Shown here: one piece after another, positions 37,146 to 46,015 of the stretch
Layout: each line of letters opens with the position of its first letter
Numbering within the stretch: the stretch's first letter is position 1
Assembly (NCBI GenBank): GCA_902625035.1
Contig: CACNZK010000009.1
Coordinates: 1 to 63,600, forward strand
Reading direction: 5' to 3'
DNA length: 63,600 nucleotides
Source of the DNA: an uncultured Pelagibacteraceae bacterium
GTDB taxonomy: Bacteria > Pseudomonadota > Alphaproteobacteria > Pelagibacterales > Pelagibacteraceae
The notes under the pieces: generated by a model
Seen by the model: the letters and a program-made list of their open reading frames with translations, nothing else
What the model was told of the DNA's origin: nothing
Databases searched by the model: none
Program-made: the position numbers and the translations under genes

Positions 37146-38911
37146 TAAACTAATGATTTCCCTTTTCCAGTAATTTTATTTTCCTCTTTGTCATTTGGAC
37201 CTAAAATCATCTGATTATGAGGCTTTCCAGATGGTATCATTGGAAAACAATTTTCATTAGGATCTACATGACAATCAAATATTACTGGGCCTTCATAATC
37301 AATCATCTCTTGAATTTTATCATCTAAATTTAAAGGATTATCAGCTTTGATACCTTTGCATCCATAAGCCTCTGCTAATTTTACAAAATCAGGTAAAGCT
37401 TCAGAATAACTTTCAGAATAGTTTTTTTCATGAAGAAGTTCTTGCCATTGTCTGACCATTCCCATGTATTGATTATTTAAAATAAATATCTTTATGGGCA
37501 AATTATACTGCACTGCTGTAGACATTTCTTGCATCGTCATTAGTACAGATGCTTCTCCTGCAATATCAATCACAAGTTTATCTGGATGAGCAATTTGAAC
37601 ACCTACTGCCGCTGGAAGCCCGTATCCCATAGTTCCTAAACCTCCTGATGTCATCCATCTATTAGGTTTATTAAATTTATAATGTTGAGCAGCCCACATT
37701 TGATGCTGACCTACCTCAGTTGTAATAAATGTGTCTTGATTTTTTGTTAACTCATATAATCTTTTTACAGCATGTTGGGGTTTTATCTCTTTATCACTAT
37801 TGATGAAACCTAAAGAGTCTTTCGTTCTCCATTTTTGAATTTGTTCCCACCATTTTGAAATTCTTTGCTTGTTTGAATCTTTTAATCCATTTTGTTTTTT
37901 ATTTATCTTTTTAATAGCTGATTTTATTACTTCATTAACATCTCCAACTATTGCAAGATCTACTTTAATTATTTTATTTATAGACGATGGATCAATATCG
38001 ATGTGAACTTTTTTTGATTTTGGTGAAAACTCATCTATCTTACCCGTTATTCTATCATCAAATCTTGCACCAATGTTAATTAACAAATCACAATCGTGCA
38101 TTGCATTATTTGCTTCATAAGTACCATGCATGCCTAGCATTCCAATAAATTGATTATCATCTCCTGGAAAAGCGCCTAACCCTTGTAGAGTTGATGTGAT
38201 TGGAAAACCAATTAATCTTACAAACTCTTTTAAAGTTTCACTAGCCTGAGGACCAGAATTTATTACTCCACCACCAGTATATACAACTGGTTTTTTTGCT
38301 TTTGAAATCAAATCAATTAATTGATTAATTTCATTTTCAGAAAATTTATTATGTATTTTTCCGTTTAATTTTTTTTCTCTTTTAAATTTTGCATAATTAG
38401 TTTTTGCGAATTGTATATCTTTAGGAATATCAATTAACACAGGTCCAGGTCTCCCAGTTGTTGCAACTTTGAAAGCCTCATGCATAACTTTTGATAAATC
38501 TTTTATATCTTTAACTAACCAATTGTGTTTTGTGCAAGGTCTTGTAATTCCTGTCGTGTCACATTCTTGAAATGCATCTGTGCCAATCAAATGAGTTGGT
38601 ACTTGGCCAGAAATACAAACTAATGGAACTGAGTCCATGTAAGCATCGGTTAGTGCCGTAACAACATTGGTTGCACCTGGTCCAGATGTTACTAAAACTA
38701 CTCCAGGCTTACCTGAAGATCTAGCATATCCCTCTGCTGCATGACCTGCTCCTTGTTCATGTCTTACAAGTATATGTTTAATCGATGAATGATTTTTAAG
38801 TTCATCATAAATTGGCAAAACTGCTCCACCTGGATAACCAAAAATATATTCAACCTCTTGATCTTCAAGACATTTAAATACAATTTCTGCACCGGTATAT
38901 AATTTAGACAT
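37145..38911 (-). CDS. ilvB: Acetolactate synthase large subunit
   Basis: A 588-residue thiamine-diphosphate enzyme making acetolactate and acetohydroxybutyrate for the branched-chain amino acids. The catalytic glutamate is in LVRHEQGAGHAAEGYAR (about 47-63). FAD and TPP domains are complete. The ThDP/Mg motif reads G-E453-A-S followed by NNQYMGM, where the common form is GDGS or, in alphaproteobacteria, GDAS: a D-to-E change at a Mg2+ ligand. The C-terminus (CFPMIPSGKPHNQMIL) is normal. A TAGATT box lies six bases before the ATG. Confidence 0.96.
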   Translation of the reverse strand: MSKLYTGAEIVFKCLEDQEVEYIFGYPGGAVLPIYDELKNHSSIKHILVRHEQGAGHAAEGYARSSGKPGVVLVTSGPGATNVVTALTDAYMDSVPLVCISGQVPTHLIGTDAFQECDTTGITRPCTKHNWLVKDIKDLSKVMHEAFKVATTGRPGPVLIDIPKDIQFAKTNYAKFKREKKLNGKIHNKFSENEINQLIDLISKAKKPVVYTGGGVINSGPQASETLKEFVRLIGFPITSTLQGLGAFPGDDNQFIGMLGMHGTYEANNAMHDCDLLINIGARFDDRITGKIDEFSPKSKKVHIDIDPSSINKIIKVDLAIVGDVNEVIKSAIKKINKKQNGLKDSNKQRISKWWEQIQKWRTKDSLGFINSDKEIKPQHAVKRLYELTKNQDTFITTEVGQHQMWAAQHYKFNKPNRWMTSGGLGTMGYGLPAAVGVQIAHPDKLVIDIAGEASVLMTMQEMSTAVQYNLPIKIFILNNQYMGMVRQWQELLHEKNYSESYSEALPDFVKLAEAYGCKGIKADNPLNLDDKIQEMIDYEGPVIFDCHVDPNENCFPMIPSGKPHNQMILGPNDKEENKITGKGKSLV

Positions 38912-38917
38912 TCAAGC

Positions 38918-38947
38918 AATCTAGCTGAAGTTGTGCTAATTGGTCAA
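38918..38947 (-). promoter_or_regulatory. Candidate ilvB promoter giving a leaderless mRNA
   Basis: On the minus strand TTGACC (38947-38942) and TAGATT (38923-38918) are 18 bases apart. The -10 is exactly six bases before the ATG at 38911, so the transcript would start at the initiation codon. Confidence 0.35.
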
Positions 38948-38964
38948 GACTAAGTAGAGAATAT

Positions 38965-39873
38965 CTAAATTTTTTTTAAGAGCTTACCTAAACCTGCTGG
39001 ATTAATTTTATTCCAATCTTTCATATGTCCTCGAGCCCAGGTGCTCTGTCTTTTAGCATATTGCCTAGTCTTTATTGATATTTTATCAATTAATTGTTCT
39101 GTTTGGATTTTTTTTTGAAGATATTGCTTAATCTCACTAATTCCAATTGCTTTACTGAGGCTTTTATTTTTTGGAACTCTCAAATTTATAAATTTTTTAA
39201 CTTCTAAAATTGCACCTAGTTTAATCATATTCTCAGATCTCTGATTTATTCTCTCTATTAAATCTTTCCTTGGAAAATCAATACAAATTTTGAAAAAGTC
39301 ATTATGACTATAATCTGACTTAGTGTTTTTAAACCAGCTAATCATAGATTTTTTTGTAAATGATTTAATTTCATATGCTCTTATAGATCTTTGTGTATCT
39401 AAAGAATTAATTTGGTCTTTAATTAATGGATCTATTTGAAGTAGTTTTTGAAAAAAATTTTTTTGTCCTATTCTTTTATGTAAATTTCTTACTTTGTTTC
39501 TAAAGTTATTAGGAATTTTTGGAATATTGACCAAACCGTCTGTTAAGGCTTTAAAATACAGGCCAGTACCTCCTACTAAAATAGGAATTTTTTTTATTTT
39601 TCGGCATTGCAAAATTTTTTGATTTGCCAATTTAAGCCAATCTCCTGTAGAAAAATTTTTTTTAGCATTTTGAAATCCATATAAATGATGTTTGATGTTT
39701 TGATAATCTTTTTTAAAAGGCCTAGCTGTTAAAACTTTAAATTCTTTATAAACTTGCATGCTATCAGCATTTATAATTTCACCTGAAATTTTTTTTGCTA
39801 GTTTAATTGCAAATTGAGATTTTCCAGAAGCAGTAGGTCCATAAATTAAAATAATTTTGGATTTAAAATCCAT
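38965..39873 (-). CDS. miaA: tRNA dimethylallyltransferase
   Basis: A 302-residue MiaA that prenylates A37 of tRNAs reading UNN codons. The P-loop GPTASGKS is at residues 12-19. ADSMQVYKEF follows at about 37-46, and VGGTGLYFKALTDGL at about 100-114. The QYAKRQSTWAR segment, normally (Q/R)YAKRQxTWFR, is at about 269. Three bases after degP, so in the hflK-hflC-DUF2065-degP-miaA run. Confidence 0.96.
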   Translation of the reverse strand: MDFKSKIILIYGPTASGKSQFAIKLAKKISGEIINADSMQVYKEFKVLTARPFKKDYQNIKHHLYGFQNAKKNFSTGDWLKLANQKILQCRKIKKIPILVGGTGLYFKALTDGLVNIPKIPNNFRNKVRNLHKRIGQKNFFQKLLQIDPLIKDQINSLDTQRSIRAYEIKSFTKKSMISWFKNTKSDYSHNDFFKICIDFPRKDLIERINQRSENMIKLGAILEVKKFINLRVPKNKSLSKAIGISEIKQYLQKKIQTEQLIDKISIKTRQYAKRQSTWARGHMKDWNKINPAGLGKLLKKI

Positions 39874-39876
39874 AAA

Positions 39877-41289
39877 TTAATCTAATTTAATACCTATATA
39901 TCTTTTTTGATTTTGGCTATTATAAATCACAAGTAAAATAGTCTTCTGATTACTATTTAAAACTTGTTTAAGTACTTGATTTAAATCCCCAATAGATCTT
40001 ATTTTTTTCTTTTGAGCTTCTATAATAATGCTATTTACTTCAATCGAACCATTTAAAGGACTATCTTTTTCAATACTTGCAATAACTAAACCATTAGTTT
40101 GGTTTGGTAAATTTCTTGATTTAATATCTTGATCAGAAAGTTTTCTAACTTTTATTTTAAGACTTTCAATTAAAGTTTCCTTGGGTAATTCTTCTTTTTT
40201 TTCTGAAATTTTAAAATCTTCTGATGTCTCTAGTCTTCCAAGCGTAATTGTTTTGGTAATTTCTTTTTTATTTCTCCAGATTTTGACTTTTACTTTCTTC
40301 CCTACTTCTGTTCTTGCAACAATCATTGGTAGTTCTTTCATCTGCTTTATTTTTTCTCCATTAAATTCCAAAATAATGTCTCCACTTTTAACACCAGCTT
40401 TTTCCGAAGGACTGTTTGGTGCAACGCTTGCAACTAAAGCTCCTCTTGGTTCATCTAACTTTTCAACTTCTGCAATTTCTTTAGTTACATCTTGAATTCT
40501 AACCCCAAGCCATCCTCTTTTAGTTTCTCCAAATTTAATGAGTTGATCAATTACAATCTTTGCACTATTTGATGGTATCGAAAAACCTATTCCAACGTTA
40601 CCACTTCTACCAAGAATAGCAGTATTAATTCCAATCACGTCACCATTCATATCGAATAAAGGACCACCCGAGTTTCCTGAATTGATAGAAGCATCTGTTT
40701 GAATATAATCTTCATATCTTGATAATCCAATTGATCGATTTCTTGCAGAAATTATTCCTGAAGTGACTGTGCCACCTAACCCAAAAGGATTACCAATAGC
40801 TATTACCCAATCTCCTATTCTTGCTTTATCTGAGTCACCAAATTCTACTGGCAAAAATTTTTTTTTTGATTCAATTTTTAAAACTGCAATATCTGAAAGA
40901 GGATCTGCTCCAATAACCTTTGCTTTAAATTTTTTTTCTCCGTTTACCTGAACTATGATGTCTTCTGCTCCATCAATTACGTGATTATTTGTTACTACAA
41001 TTCCATCTGCATCAATAATAAATCCTGAACCAAGTGCTGAGGATTGTCTTTCTTGAGGTGTTCCAAACTCTTTGAACATATCACCAAACGGTGATCCTGG
41101 AGGGAATTGAAAATTTGGGAAAGGATTGCTTCTCTCGACTACAGTTTGTGTTGTTGAAATATTCACGACTGAGGGCATTAATTTTTCTGCTAAATCTGCA
41201 AAAGAATTTGGAATATTTTGAGAATTAGATATTCCTGAGAAATTAAATATCAATATTAGAGAGAGAAAAATTGTTCTAATCTTTGTCAT
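39877..41289 (-). CDS. degP: Do/DegP-type periplasmic serine protease
   Basis: A 470-residue HtrA-family protease/chaperone. The signal peptide is at residues 1-23. The catalytic triad is H103 (TNNHVIDG), D133 (DPLSDIAVLKI) and S207 (NSGNSGGPLFD). A PDZ domain follows from about 255 to 345, and a second, more divergent PDZ domain from about 375 to the end. It degrades misfolded envelope proteins. Follows DUF2065 by one base, matching its usual place beside hflKC. Confidence 0.95.
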   Translation of the reverse strand: MTKIRTIFLSLILIFNFSGISNSQNIPNSFADLAEKLMPSVVNISTTQTVVERSNPFPNFQFPPGSPFGDMFKEFGTPQERQSSALGSGFIIDADGIVVTNNHVIDGAEDIIVQVNGEKKFKAKVIGADPLSDIAVLKIESKKKFLPVEFGDSDKARIGDWVIAIGNPFGLGGTVTSGIISARNRSIGLSRYEDYIQTDASINSGNSGGPLFDMNGDVIGINTAILGRSGNVGIGFSIPSNSAKIVIDQLIKFGETKRGWLGVRIQDVTKEIAEVEKLDEPRGALVASVAPNSPSEKAGVKSGDIILEFNGEKIKQMKELPMIVARTEVGKKVKVKIWRNKKEITKTITLGRLETSEDFKISEKKEELPKETLIESLKIKVRKLSDQDIKSRNLPNQTNGLVIASIEKDSPLNGSIEVNSIIIEAQKKKIRSIGDLNQVLKQVLNSNQKTILLVIYNSQNQKRYIGIKLD

Positions 41290-41290
41290 T

Positions 41291-41476
41291 TTAACTTTTT
41301 GAGTAATAAATAATTATAAATCCTATTAAAGCAAATATTAGTCCACCAACACGTAATTGACCTTCTTTAATCAGATCCAACTTTTTTAACATATTCTTCA
41401 TTTTTGATGGAAATAAGGCATATAGAATTCCTTCAATAAATAAGAATAGACCAAATGCTATGATCAATTCTTTCAT
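41291..41476 (-). CDS. DUF2065 family small membrane protein
   Basis: A 61-residue protein with two hydrophobic spans. The family pattern is visible: AFGLFLFIEGILYALFP (about 7-23), then a short basic loop, then LRVGGLIFALIGFIIIYY (about 41-58). DUF2065 genes are nearly always next to hflC, as here. Function unknown; probably assists the HflKC/FtsH membrane complex. Confidence 0.88.
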   Translation of the reverse strand: MKELIIAFGLFLFIEGILYALFPSKMKNMLKKLDLIKEGQLRVGGLIFALIGFIIIYYSKS

Positions 41477-41482
41477 TAAATC

Positions 41483-42352
41483 TTACTCTGTTTGAGGTTT
41501 TATATTTCCAAAAAATTTAAAGAATTCACTATCCGGAGATAAAATTAGAGATGTCTCACCACCTATCAATGCTTTTTCATAAGCTTGCATAGCTCTATAA
41601 AATGCAAAAAATTCTGGATCTTGTCCAAATGCAGCGGCAAATATATTATTTCTTTTTCCGTCTCCTTCACCTTTCATAATCTCTGATTTCTTTTGGGCCT
41701 CAGCTAAAATTACTGTAACTTCTTTGTCAGCAGTCGATGTAATGGTAACCGCCATTTCAGCTCCTCTTGCTCTGAACTCTTTTGCTTCCCTCTCCCTTTC
41801 AGTTTGCATTCTTCTAAAAATTGCATCACTGTTTGCTTGGGGAAGATCTGCTCTCTTAATTCTTACATCTACAATTTTTATACCAAAGTTTTCAGCCTCA
41901 TTATTTACACCCTCTTGAATTAAAGCCATTTGTTTTGTTCTGTCCTCTGAAAGAAGTGTTTGAAGTTCTTGCTGTCCAAGAACGTTCCTGATTCTTGAGT
42001 TTATAATGGTAGCTAACCTTGATCTTGCCACTCTCTCGTTTCCAACTGAAATATAGAACTTAAGTGGATCAACTATTTGAAATCTAGCAAAGGCATCTAC
42101 TATTAATCTTTTTTGATCAGATGCAATTACTTCCTCTGGAGGTGTATCTAAATTAAGTATTCTTTTGTCTAAAAATACGACGTTTTGAATAAAAGGTAAT
42201 TTAAAGTTTAATCCAGGTTTTAAAATTATTCTTTTTGGATCACCAAATTGTAGAACGATTGCTTGATTAACTTCTTTAACTATAAAAATTGAGAAGAATG
42301 CAATCGCCGCTAAAGCAACAATAATTCCAGCTGTAATTTTTCCAGCGTTCAT
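41483..42352 (-). CDS. hflC: HflC, membrane protease modulator
   Basis: A 289-residue SPFH/prohibitin-domain protein with one N-terminal span (about 7-25) followed by the band-7 domain (IVLQFGDPKRIILKPGLNFKLPF at 32-54, in part). A coiled coil with REREAKEFRARGAE (about 188-201) comes next, then GDGKRNNIFAAAFGQDPEFFAFYRAM, the HflC C-terminal signature. It forms large cages with HflK around FtsH. One base after hflK. Confidence 0.95.
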   Translation of the reverse strand: MNAGKITAGIIVALAAIAFFSIFIVKEVNQAIVLQFGDPKRIILKPGLNFKLPFIQNVVFLDKRILNLDTPPEEVIASDQKRLIVDAFARFQIVDPLKFYISVGNERVARSRLATIINSRIRNVLGQQELQTLLSEDRTKQMALIQEGVNNEAENFGIKIVDVRIKRADLPQANSDAIFRRMQTEREREAKEFRARGAEMAVTITSTADKEVTVILAEAQKKSEIMKGEGDGKRNNIFAAAFGQDPEFFAFYRAMQAYEKALIGGETSLILSPDSEFFKFFGNIKPQTE

Positions 42353-42353
42353 A

Positions 42354-43469
42354 TTAGTTTGTCACCTTCTTTTTTTGCAATTCAGGTAAAGGTAAATAAG
42401 GCACAACACCTGAGCCTGCATTTTTTTCAATTATAACTTTATCAATATCAGCTAAAACTTTTTCCATTGTTTCTAAATACATTCTTTCTTGTGTTACAGA
42501 TTTTGCATTTTTATATTCATTATAGATAGCTAAAAATCTGCTGGCTTCACCCTCTGCTTTGGCTACAACTTCTTTTTTGTAAGCTTCAGCAGCTTGTAAA
42601 ATTTTTTCTGCTTCCCCACGAGCTCTTGGGATAACATCATTCGCATAAGCTTCGGCTTCATTTTTAGATCTTTCCATATCAGCTCTTGCAGCCTGTACAT
42701 CTCTAAACGCGTCAATTACTTGATCAGGTGGATCGGCTTTTTGTGTTTGAACTTGTGTAATCTGAATACCGCTAGTGTATTCATCTAAAATCTTTTGAAT
42801 AATAAGTTGTGTGTCTGTTTCTATAACTGATCTTCCCTCAGTTAAAATTGGTTGAATATCTGATCTCGCTATTACTTCTCTCATAGCAGTTTCTGCTGCT
42901 GCTTTTACTGTTCCCTCTGGATCTTGGATTTTGAATAAAAAATTTCCTGCATCTTTAATTACCCAGAAAACTGAAAAATCTATATTAACAATATTTTCAT
43001 CTCCCGTTAACATCAAACTTTCTTGGGGAACATCTGCCACTCCACCTTGAGATGTAAAACCACTATCTCTCTCAGATCTAAAACCAATATCAATTCTATT
43101 AACTTTTGTCACTTTTGGAGTAAGTACAGACTCTACAGGAAAAGGAATATGATAATTTAATCCTGGCTGGGTTGTTTTTACAAATTTTCCAAATCTTAAA
43201 ACTACACCTTGTTCATCTGGTAAAACTCTATAAAGTCCGCTAGCTAACCAAACAAAGCCTAAAATCATTAAAACTAAAATCGCTTGCTTACCGCCCGAAG
43301 AACTTCCTCCAGGTAAAAATTTTTTAATTTTTTCTTGAAACTCTCTTATAATTTTATCTATATCTGGTGGAGTTGGGCCTCGACCAGAGCCGTTTCCACC
43401 TCCGCCTCCGCTTCCTCCCGGGGGGGTTCCCCAAGGACTTCCACCGCTTTGTTTAAAACCATCTGACAT
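42354..43469 (-). CDS. hflK: HflK, membrane protease modulator
   Basis: A 371-residue partner of HflC. It has the expected glycine-rich N-terminus (GGSGGGGGNGSGRG, about 18-31), one span at about 62-82 (AILVLMILGFVWLASGLY), and the SPFH domain starting VVLRFGKFV..T.PGLNYHIPFP. It also has HflK-type VIPRARGEAEKILQAAEAYKKEVVAKAEGEASRF (in part). First gene of the run; divergent from mrp with overlapping -10 boxes between. Confidence 0.95.
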   Translation of the reverse strand: MSDGFKQSGGSPWGTPPGGSGGGGGNGSGRGPTPPDIDKIIREFQEKIKKFLPGGSSSGGKQAILVLMILGFVWLASGLYRVLPDEQGVVLRFGKFVKTTQPGLNYHIPFPVESVLTPKVTKVNRIDIGFRSERDSGFTSQGGVADVPQESLMLTGDENIVNIDFSVFWVIKDAGNFLFKIQDPEGTVKAAAETAMREVIARSDIQPILTEGRSVIETDTQLIIQKILDEYTSGIQITQVQTQKADPPDQVIDAFRDVQAARADMERSKNEAEAYANDVIPRARGEAEKILQAAEAYKKEVVAKAEGEASRFLAIYNEYKNAKSVTQERMYLETMEKVLADIDKVIIEKNAGSGVVPYLPLPELQKKKVTN

Positions 43470-43478
43470 ATGGCAATC

Positions 43479-43486
43479 TATATAAT
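43479..43486. promoter_or_regulatory. Overlapping divergent -10 boxes between hflK and mrp
   Basis: TATATAAT gives TATATA on the minus strand (43484-43479), nine bases before the hflK ATG, and TATAAT on the plus strand (43481-43486), 34 bases before the mrp ATG at 43521. Confidence 0.45.
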
Positions 43487-43520
43487 GTCTTTATGTGGAA
43501 AAACAAGTTAAGATCCAAAT

Positions 43521-44345
43521 ATGCCAAAGGAAAAACCAGAATTAAGTGACGCAATGAGAGCAAAAATGGGTAGAAAACTACCTGAGAAAAATCCAATTAA
43601 AGGCACTAAGTTTACAATTGCTATATCCAGTGCGAAAGGTGGTGTTGGAAAATCTACTTTTGCTACTAACTTAGCATTAGCTTTAAAAAAGATTGGATGT
43701 AAAGTTGGTTTATTGGATGCAGATATTTATGGTCCCTCAATTCCTAAAATGTTGGGAATTGAGGAAAAACCCAAAAGTGATGGGCAAAAATTAGATCCTG
43801 TAATTAAATATGATATTCAGTGTATGTCTATTGGTTTCTTAACTGATCAACAAACACCTATGATTTGGCGAGGACCAATGGTGACTAGCGCAATTAGAAC
43901 TTTTACACAAAAAGTTAATTGGAAAGATTTAGATTTTATAATTGTTGATATGCCTCCTGGAACTGGCGATACCCAACTCACCTTTTCTCAAGAAATAAAA
44001 ATGGATGGAGCAATCATAGTTTCAACTCCACAGGAGGTTGCTCTATTGGACGTAAAAAGAGGAATTAAGATGTTTGATAAACTTGGTGTAAAAATTTTAG
44101 GATTGGTTGATAACATGAGTTACTTTATTGGAGATGATAATAAAAAATACAAAATTTTTGGAGAGGGTGGAGTTAAAAATACTGCACAGGAGTTTAATAA
44201 AGAATTCTTAGGAGAAATTCCAATTAATTCTGAAGTAGGAAAATCAGGTGATAAAGGAAAACCGATTGTTGAAGAGGATCCAAATAACCAAATATCAAAA
44301 ATTTATATAGATTTTGCAAATAAGATTAAATCAATTTATCTTTAA
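43521..44345 (+). CDS. mrp: Mrp/NBP35-family iron-sulfur cluster carrier ATPase
   Basis: A 274-residue P-loop ATPase of the Mrp/ApbC/Ind1 group. The deviant Walker A KGGVGKST is at 39-46. [14 protein letters not shown] (about 71-84), [12 protein letters not shown] (about 149-160) and GLVDNMSYF follow. The usual C-terminal CxxC is not evident where [16 protein letters not shown] replaces the ENMSxFxCPxC form, so cluster transfer may use other ligands. There is no N-terminal MIP18 domain, unlike E. coli ApbC-like long forms. Overlaps the convergent thyX end by 20 bases. Confidence 0.9.
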   Translation: MPKEKPELSDAMRAKMGRKLPEKNPIKGTKFTIAISSAKGGVGKSTFATNLALALKKIGCKVGLLDADIYGPSIPKMLGIEEKPKSDGQKLDPVIKYDIQCMSIGFLTDQQTPMIWRGPMVTSAIRTFTQKVNWKDLDFIIVDMPPGTGDTQLTFSQEIKMDGAIIVSTPQEVALLDVKRGIKMFDKLGVKILGLVDNMSYFIGDDNKKYKIFGEGGVKNTAQEFNKEFLGEIPINSEVGKSGDKGKPIVEEDPNNQISKIYIDFANKIKSIYL

Positions 44346-45273
44346 GATCAAAAGCTTCCATTAGTTCATTCCATTCTCTTTTAGACAAACCAGTGTCTTC
44401 CATAGAAATATTTTCACCTTTTATCAGTTTTTGGATAATTACTTTTCCTTTAGCAGAAACTTCAGTTCCTCCAACTCTATAATCCATAAAAGCTTCATAG
44501 GTTATTGGAACCCATTTTTTGAGTGTATCTAACATTATATCTGCATAAACTCTAATTTCATATTGAGCATGATGATCTGCTCTTAATCTTAAAAAATTCA
44601 TAAGATTTAATAAATCTGTTTTCCAATACCATTGAGTATAAGTGTTTAATGTCAAATTCATTCTTGCAAGCTCTCTTGCTAATCCTTTTTTATTATTGTC
44701 AATAGTAGATCCATCATATCTTTCATTAAGCATCATTTCATAATTTGCATATGTTCTTTCTGCATCATTTTTCAAAAGTTCTAAAACTTCATTTGCTTGA
44801 TCTCCCTCAAGAACATCTCCTCTTCCTTGTCTATTAGATATTGATTGAGCTGCAAGATTTTCTTTCGATGGCAAATAAAATTCTTTATCCAAAATAGAAT
44901 ATCTTGCTGAATATTCATTTACATTTGCAGTTCTGTGTCTAATCCATTGTCGAGCAATAAAAATTGGTAACTTGATATGATATTTAATCTCACACATTTC
45001 AAACGGAGTACTATGCCAATGGCGCATTAAGTATTTAATTAAGCCAGCGTCTGTAGAGACTTGTTTGGTTCCTTTGCCATAAGAAACTCTGGCTGACTGA
45101 ACAATTGAAGTATCATCTCCCATATAATCAACAACTCTTACAAAACCATGATCAAGAGCCGGAAGAGCCTCATAAAGAATTTTTTCCAATTCTGGTGAGG
45201 TAACTCTTTTTGTCGAATTACTTTGTGATTGCTGATTTTTTATGTCTGCTATCTGCTCTTTTGTTAATTTCAT
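44326..45273 (-). CDS. thyX: Flavin-dependent thymidylate synthase
   Basis: A 315-residue ThyX. It makes dTMP using FAD and methylene-THF without consuming folate to DHF. The ThyX motif [15 protein letters not shown] is at about 112-126. [19 protein letters not shown] precedes it, and QIRVYAD-like [12 protein letters not shown] comes late. I start at ATG 45273; the frame continues to 45396, but that stretch is antisense to the tmRNA acceptor domain and ends in non-family sequence. Convergent overlap with mrp. Confidence 0.94.
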   Translation of the reverse strand: MKLTKEQIADIKNQQSQSNSTKRVTSPELEKILYEALPALDHGFVRVVDYMGDDTSIVQSARVSYGKGTKQVSTDAGLIKYLMRHWHSTPFEMCEIKYHIKLPIFIARQWIRHRTANVNEYSARYSILDKEFYLPSKENLAAQSISNRQGRGDVLEGDQANEVLELLKNDAERTYANYEMMLNERYDGSTIDNNKKGLARELARMNLTLNTYTQWYWKTDLLNLMNFLRLRADHHAQYEIRVYADIMLDTLKKWVPITYEAFMDYRVGGTEVSAKGKVIIQKLIKGENISMEDTGLSKREWNELMEAFDLKDKLI

Positions 45274-45281
45274 GATTGTTA

Positions 45282-45311
45282 TTGAATCTCTTGCAATTAC
45301 TTTTATATTAA
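45282..45311 (+). promoter_or_regulatory. Candidate ssrA promoter
   Basis: TTGAAT (45282-45287) and TATTAA (45306-45311) are 18 bases apart on the plus strand, giving a start near 45318, just before the first tmRNA hairpin. The minus strand has TATAAA at 45307-45302 that could serve thyX. Confidence 0.4.
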
Positions 45312-45315
45312 TAAA

Positions 45316-45579
45316 GTTGGATTTCCAACTATGACGATAAACGAATTTCGTAATAACCATTGCGGACGTGGGGGCAGTACCCACCACCTCCACCATTTAC
45401 AACTTATGGGGGTGAACTAGATTCGACGAGTGACTAAAGGCTATTCTTTCGTTCGGAATTGTTCCTCCGTAAAGGGCTAATTTATAATTGCTAACGAAAG
45501 TTACGCACTTGCTGCTTAATTAACATAGTTAATTAAGTAAACGGGGTTCGGGGCACCTGGCAACAGAACGCCCCTTTTT
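45316..45579 (+). ncRNA. ssrA: Two-piece (circularly permuted) tmRNA
   Basis: The acceptor part comes first. Its T-arm is GTGGG (45368-45372), loop GGCAGTA and CCCAC (45380-45384). The acceptor strand CACCTCC (45385-45391), A, and encoded CCA (45393-45395) follow. A 12-base spacer (45396-45407) follows, then the coding piece beginning GGGGGTG (45408), which pairs with CACCTCC over seven positions, and GAACTAGATTCGACG. The tag frame at 45490-45519 encodes ANESYALAA and a stop. A 10-bp hairpin (45515-45537) overlaps the stop codon. This order is the permuted form known from alphaproteobacteria. The 5' end is approximate. Confidence 0.93.
45550..45579 (+). terminator. Terminator / pseudoknot end of the tmRNA
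   Basis: GGGGC (45550-45554) pairs with GCCCC (45570-45574) followed by five Ts. The upstream GGGGTTC can alternatively pair with GAACGCCCC, so the 3' pseudoknot of the coding RNA and the terminator may share sequence. Confidence 0.65.
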
Positions 45580-45590
45580 ATTATTTAAAA

Positions 45591-45962
45591 CTATTTTATA
45601 AATTTACTTAAATCTGGTTTAAAATAATTAGGACCTTTCATTACTTTACCTTTGTCATTATAAATAGGTTTTCCATTAATGTCTAATTTGCTCATATTTG
45701 AATTTTGAACCTCTTCAAAACATTCATCAAGATTTATACCAAATGCGTGTCCTGCACCATATGTCACGTAAAGAATATCCGTTAATGCATCAGCTACTTC
45801 AACTAAATCTTTTTTATTCATTGCTTCTATTAATTCATCAAGTTCTTCTTTAATAAGACTTACTCTTAGTTCATTTATCTTATTAGTGCTAAATGAGGAA
45901 CTCTGTTTAACGTCTTGGCCAAAAGTTTTCATAAAAGTACCTACTTTTTCAAAATTTGTCAT
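45591..45962 (-). CDS. MazG-like / PRA-PH fold nucleotide pyrophosphohydrolase
   Basis: A 123-residue all-alpha NTP-PPase-type protein. The metal-binding pattern is visible as LIKEELDELIEAM (E-x2-E-like, about 37-49) and EVADALTDILYVTYGAGHAFGI (about 55-76). The start is set by AGGAG five bases before the ATG at 45962; a longer frame to 46052 would overlap fumC. It probably cleaves a non-canonical or excess dNTP; placement near thyX would suit control of dUTP/dCTP, but that is inference. Convergent to ssrA. Confidence 0.82.
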   Translation of the reverse strand: MTNFEKVGTFMKTFGQDVKQSSSFSTNKINELRVSLIKEELDELIEAMNKKDLVEVADALTDILYVTYGAGHAFGINLDECFEEVQNSNMSKLDINGKPIYNDKGKVMKGPNYFKPDLSKFIK

Positions 45963-46015
45963 TTTGCTCCTATTAGTTAACTTAATTTTAATATATACAT
46001 AATGAAGTATTATCA

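Noticed and set aside
45274..45396. N-terminal extension of thyX
   Set aside because: The extra 41 codons are antisense to the acceptor half of the tmRNA and show no ThyX similarity; the ATG at 45273 fits the family.
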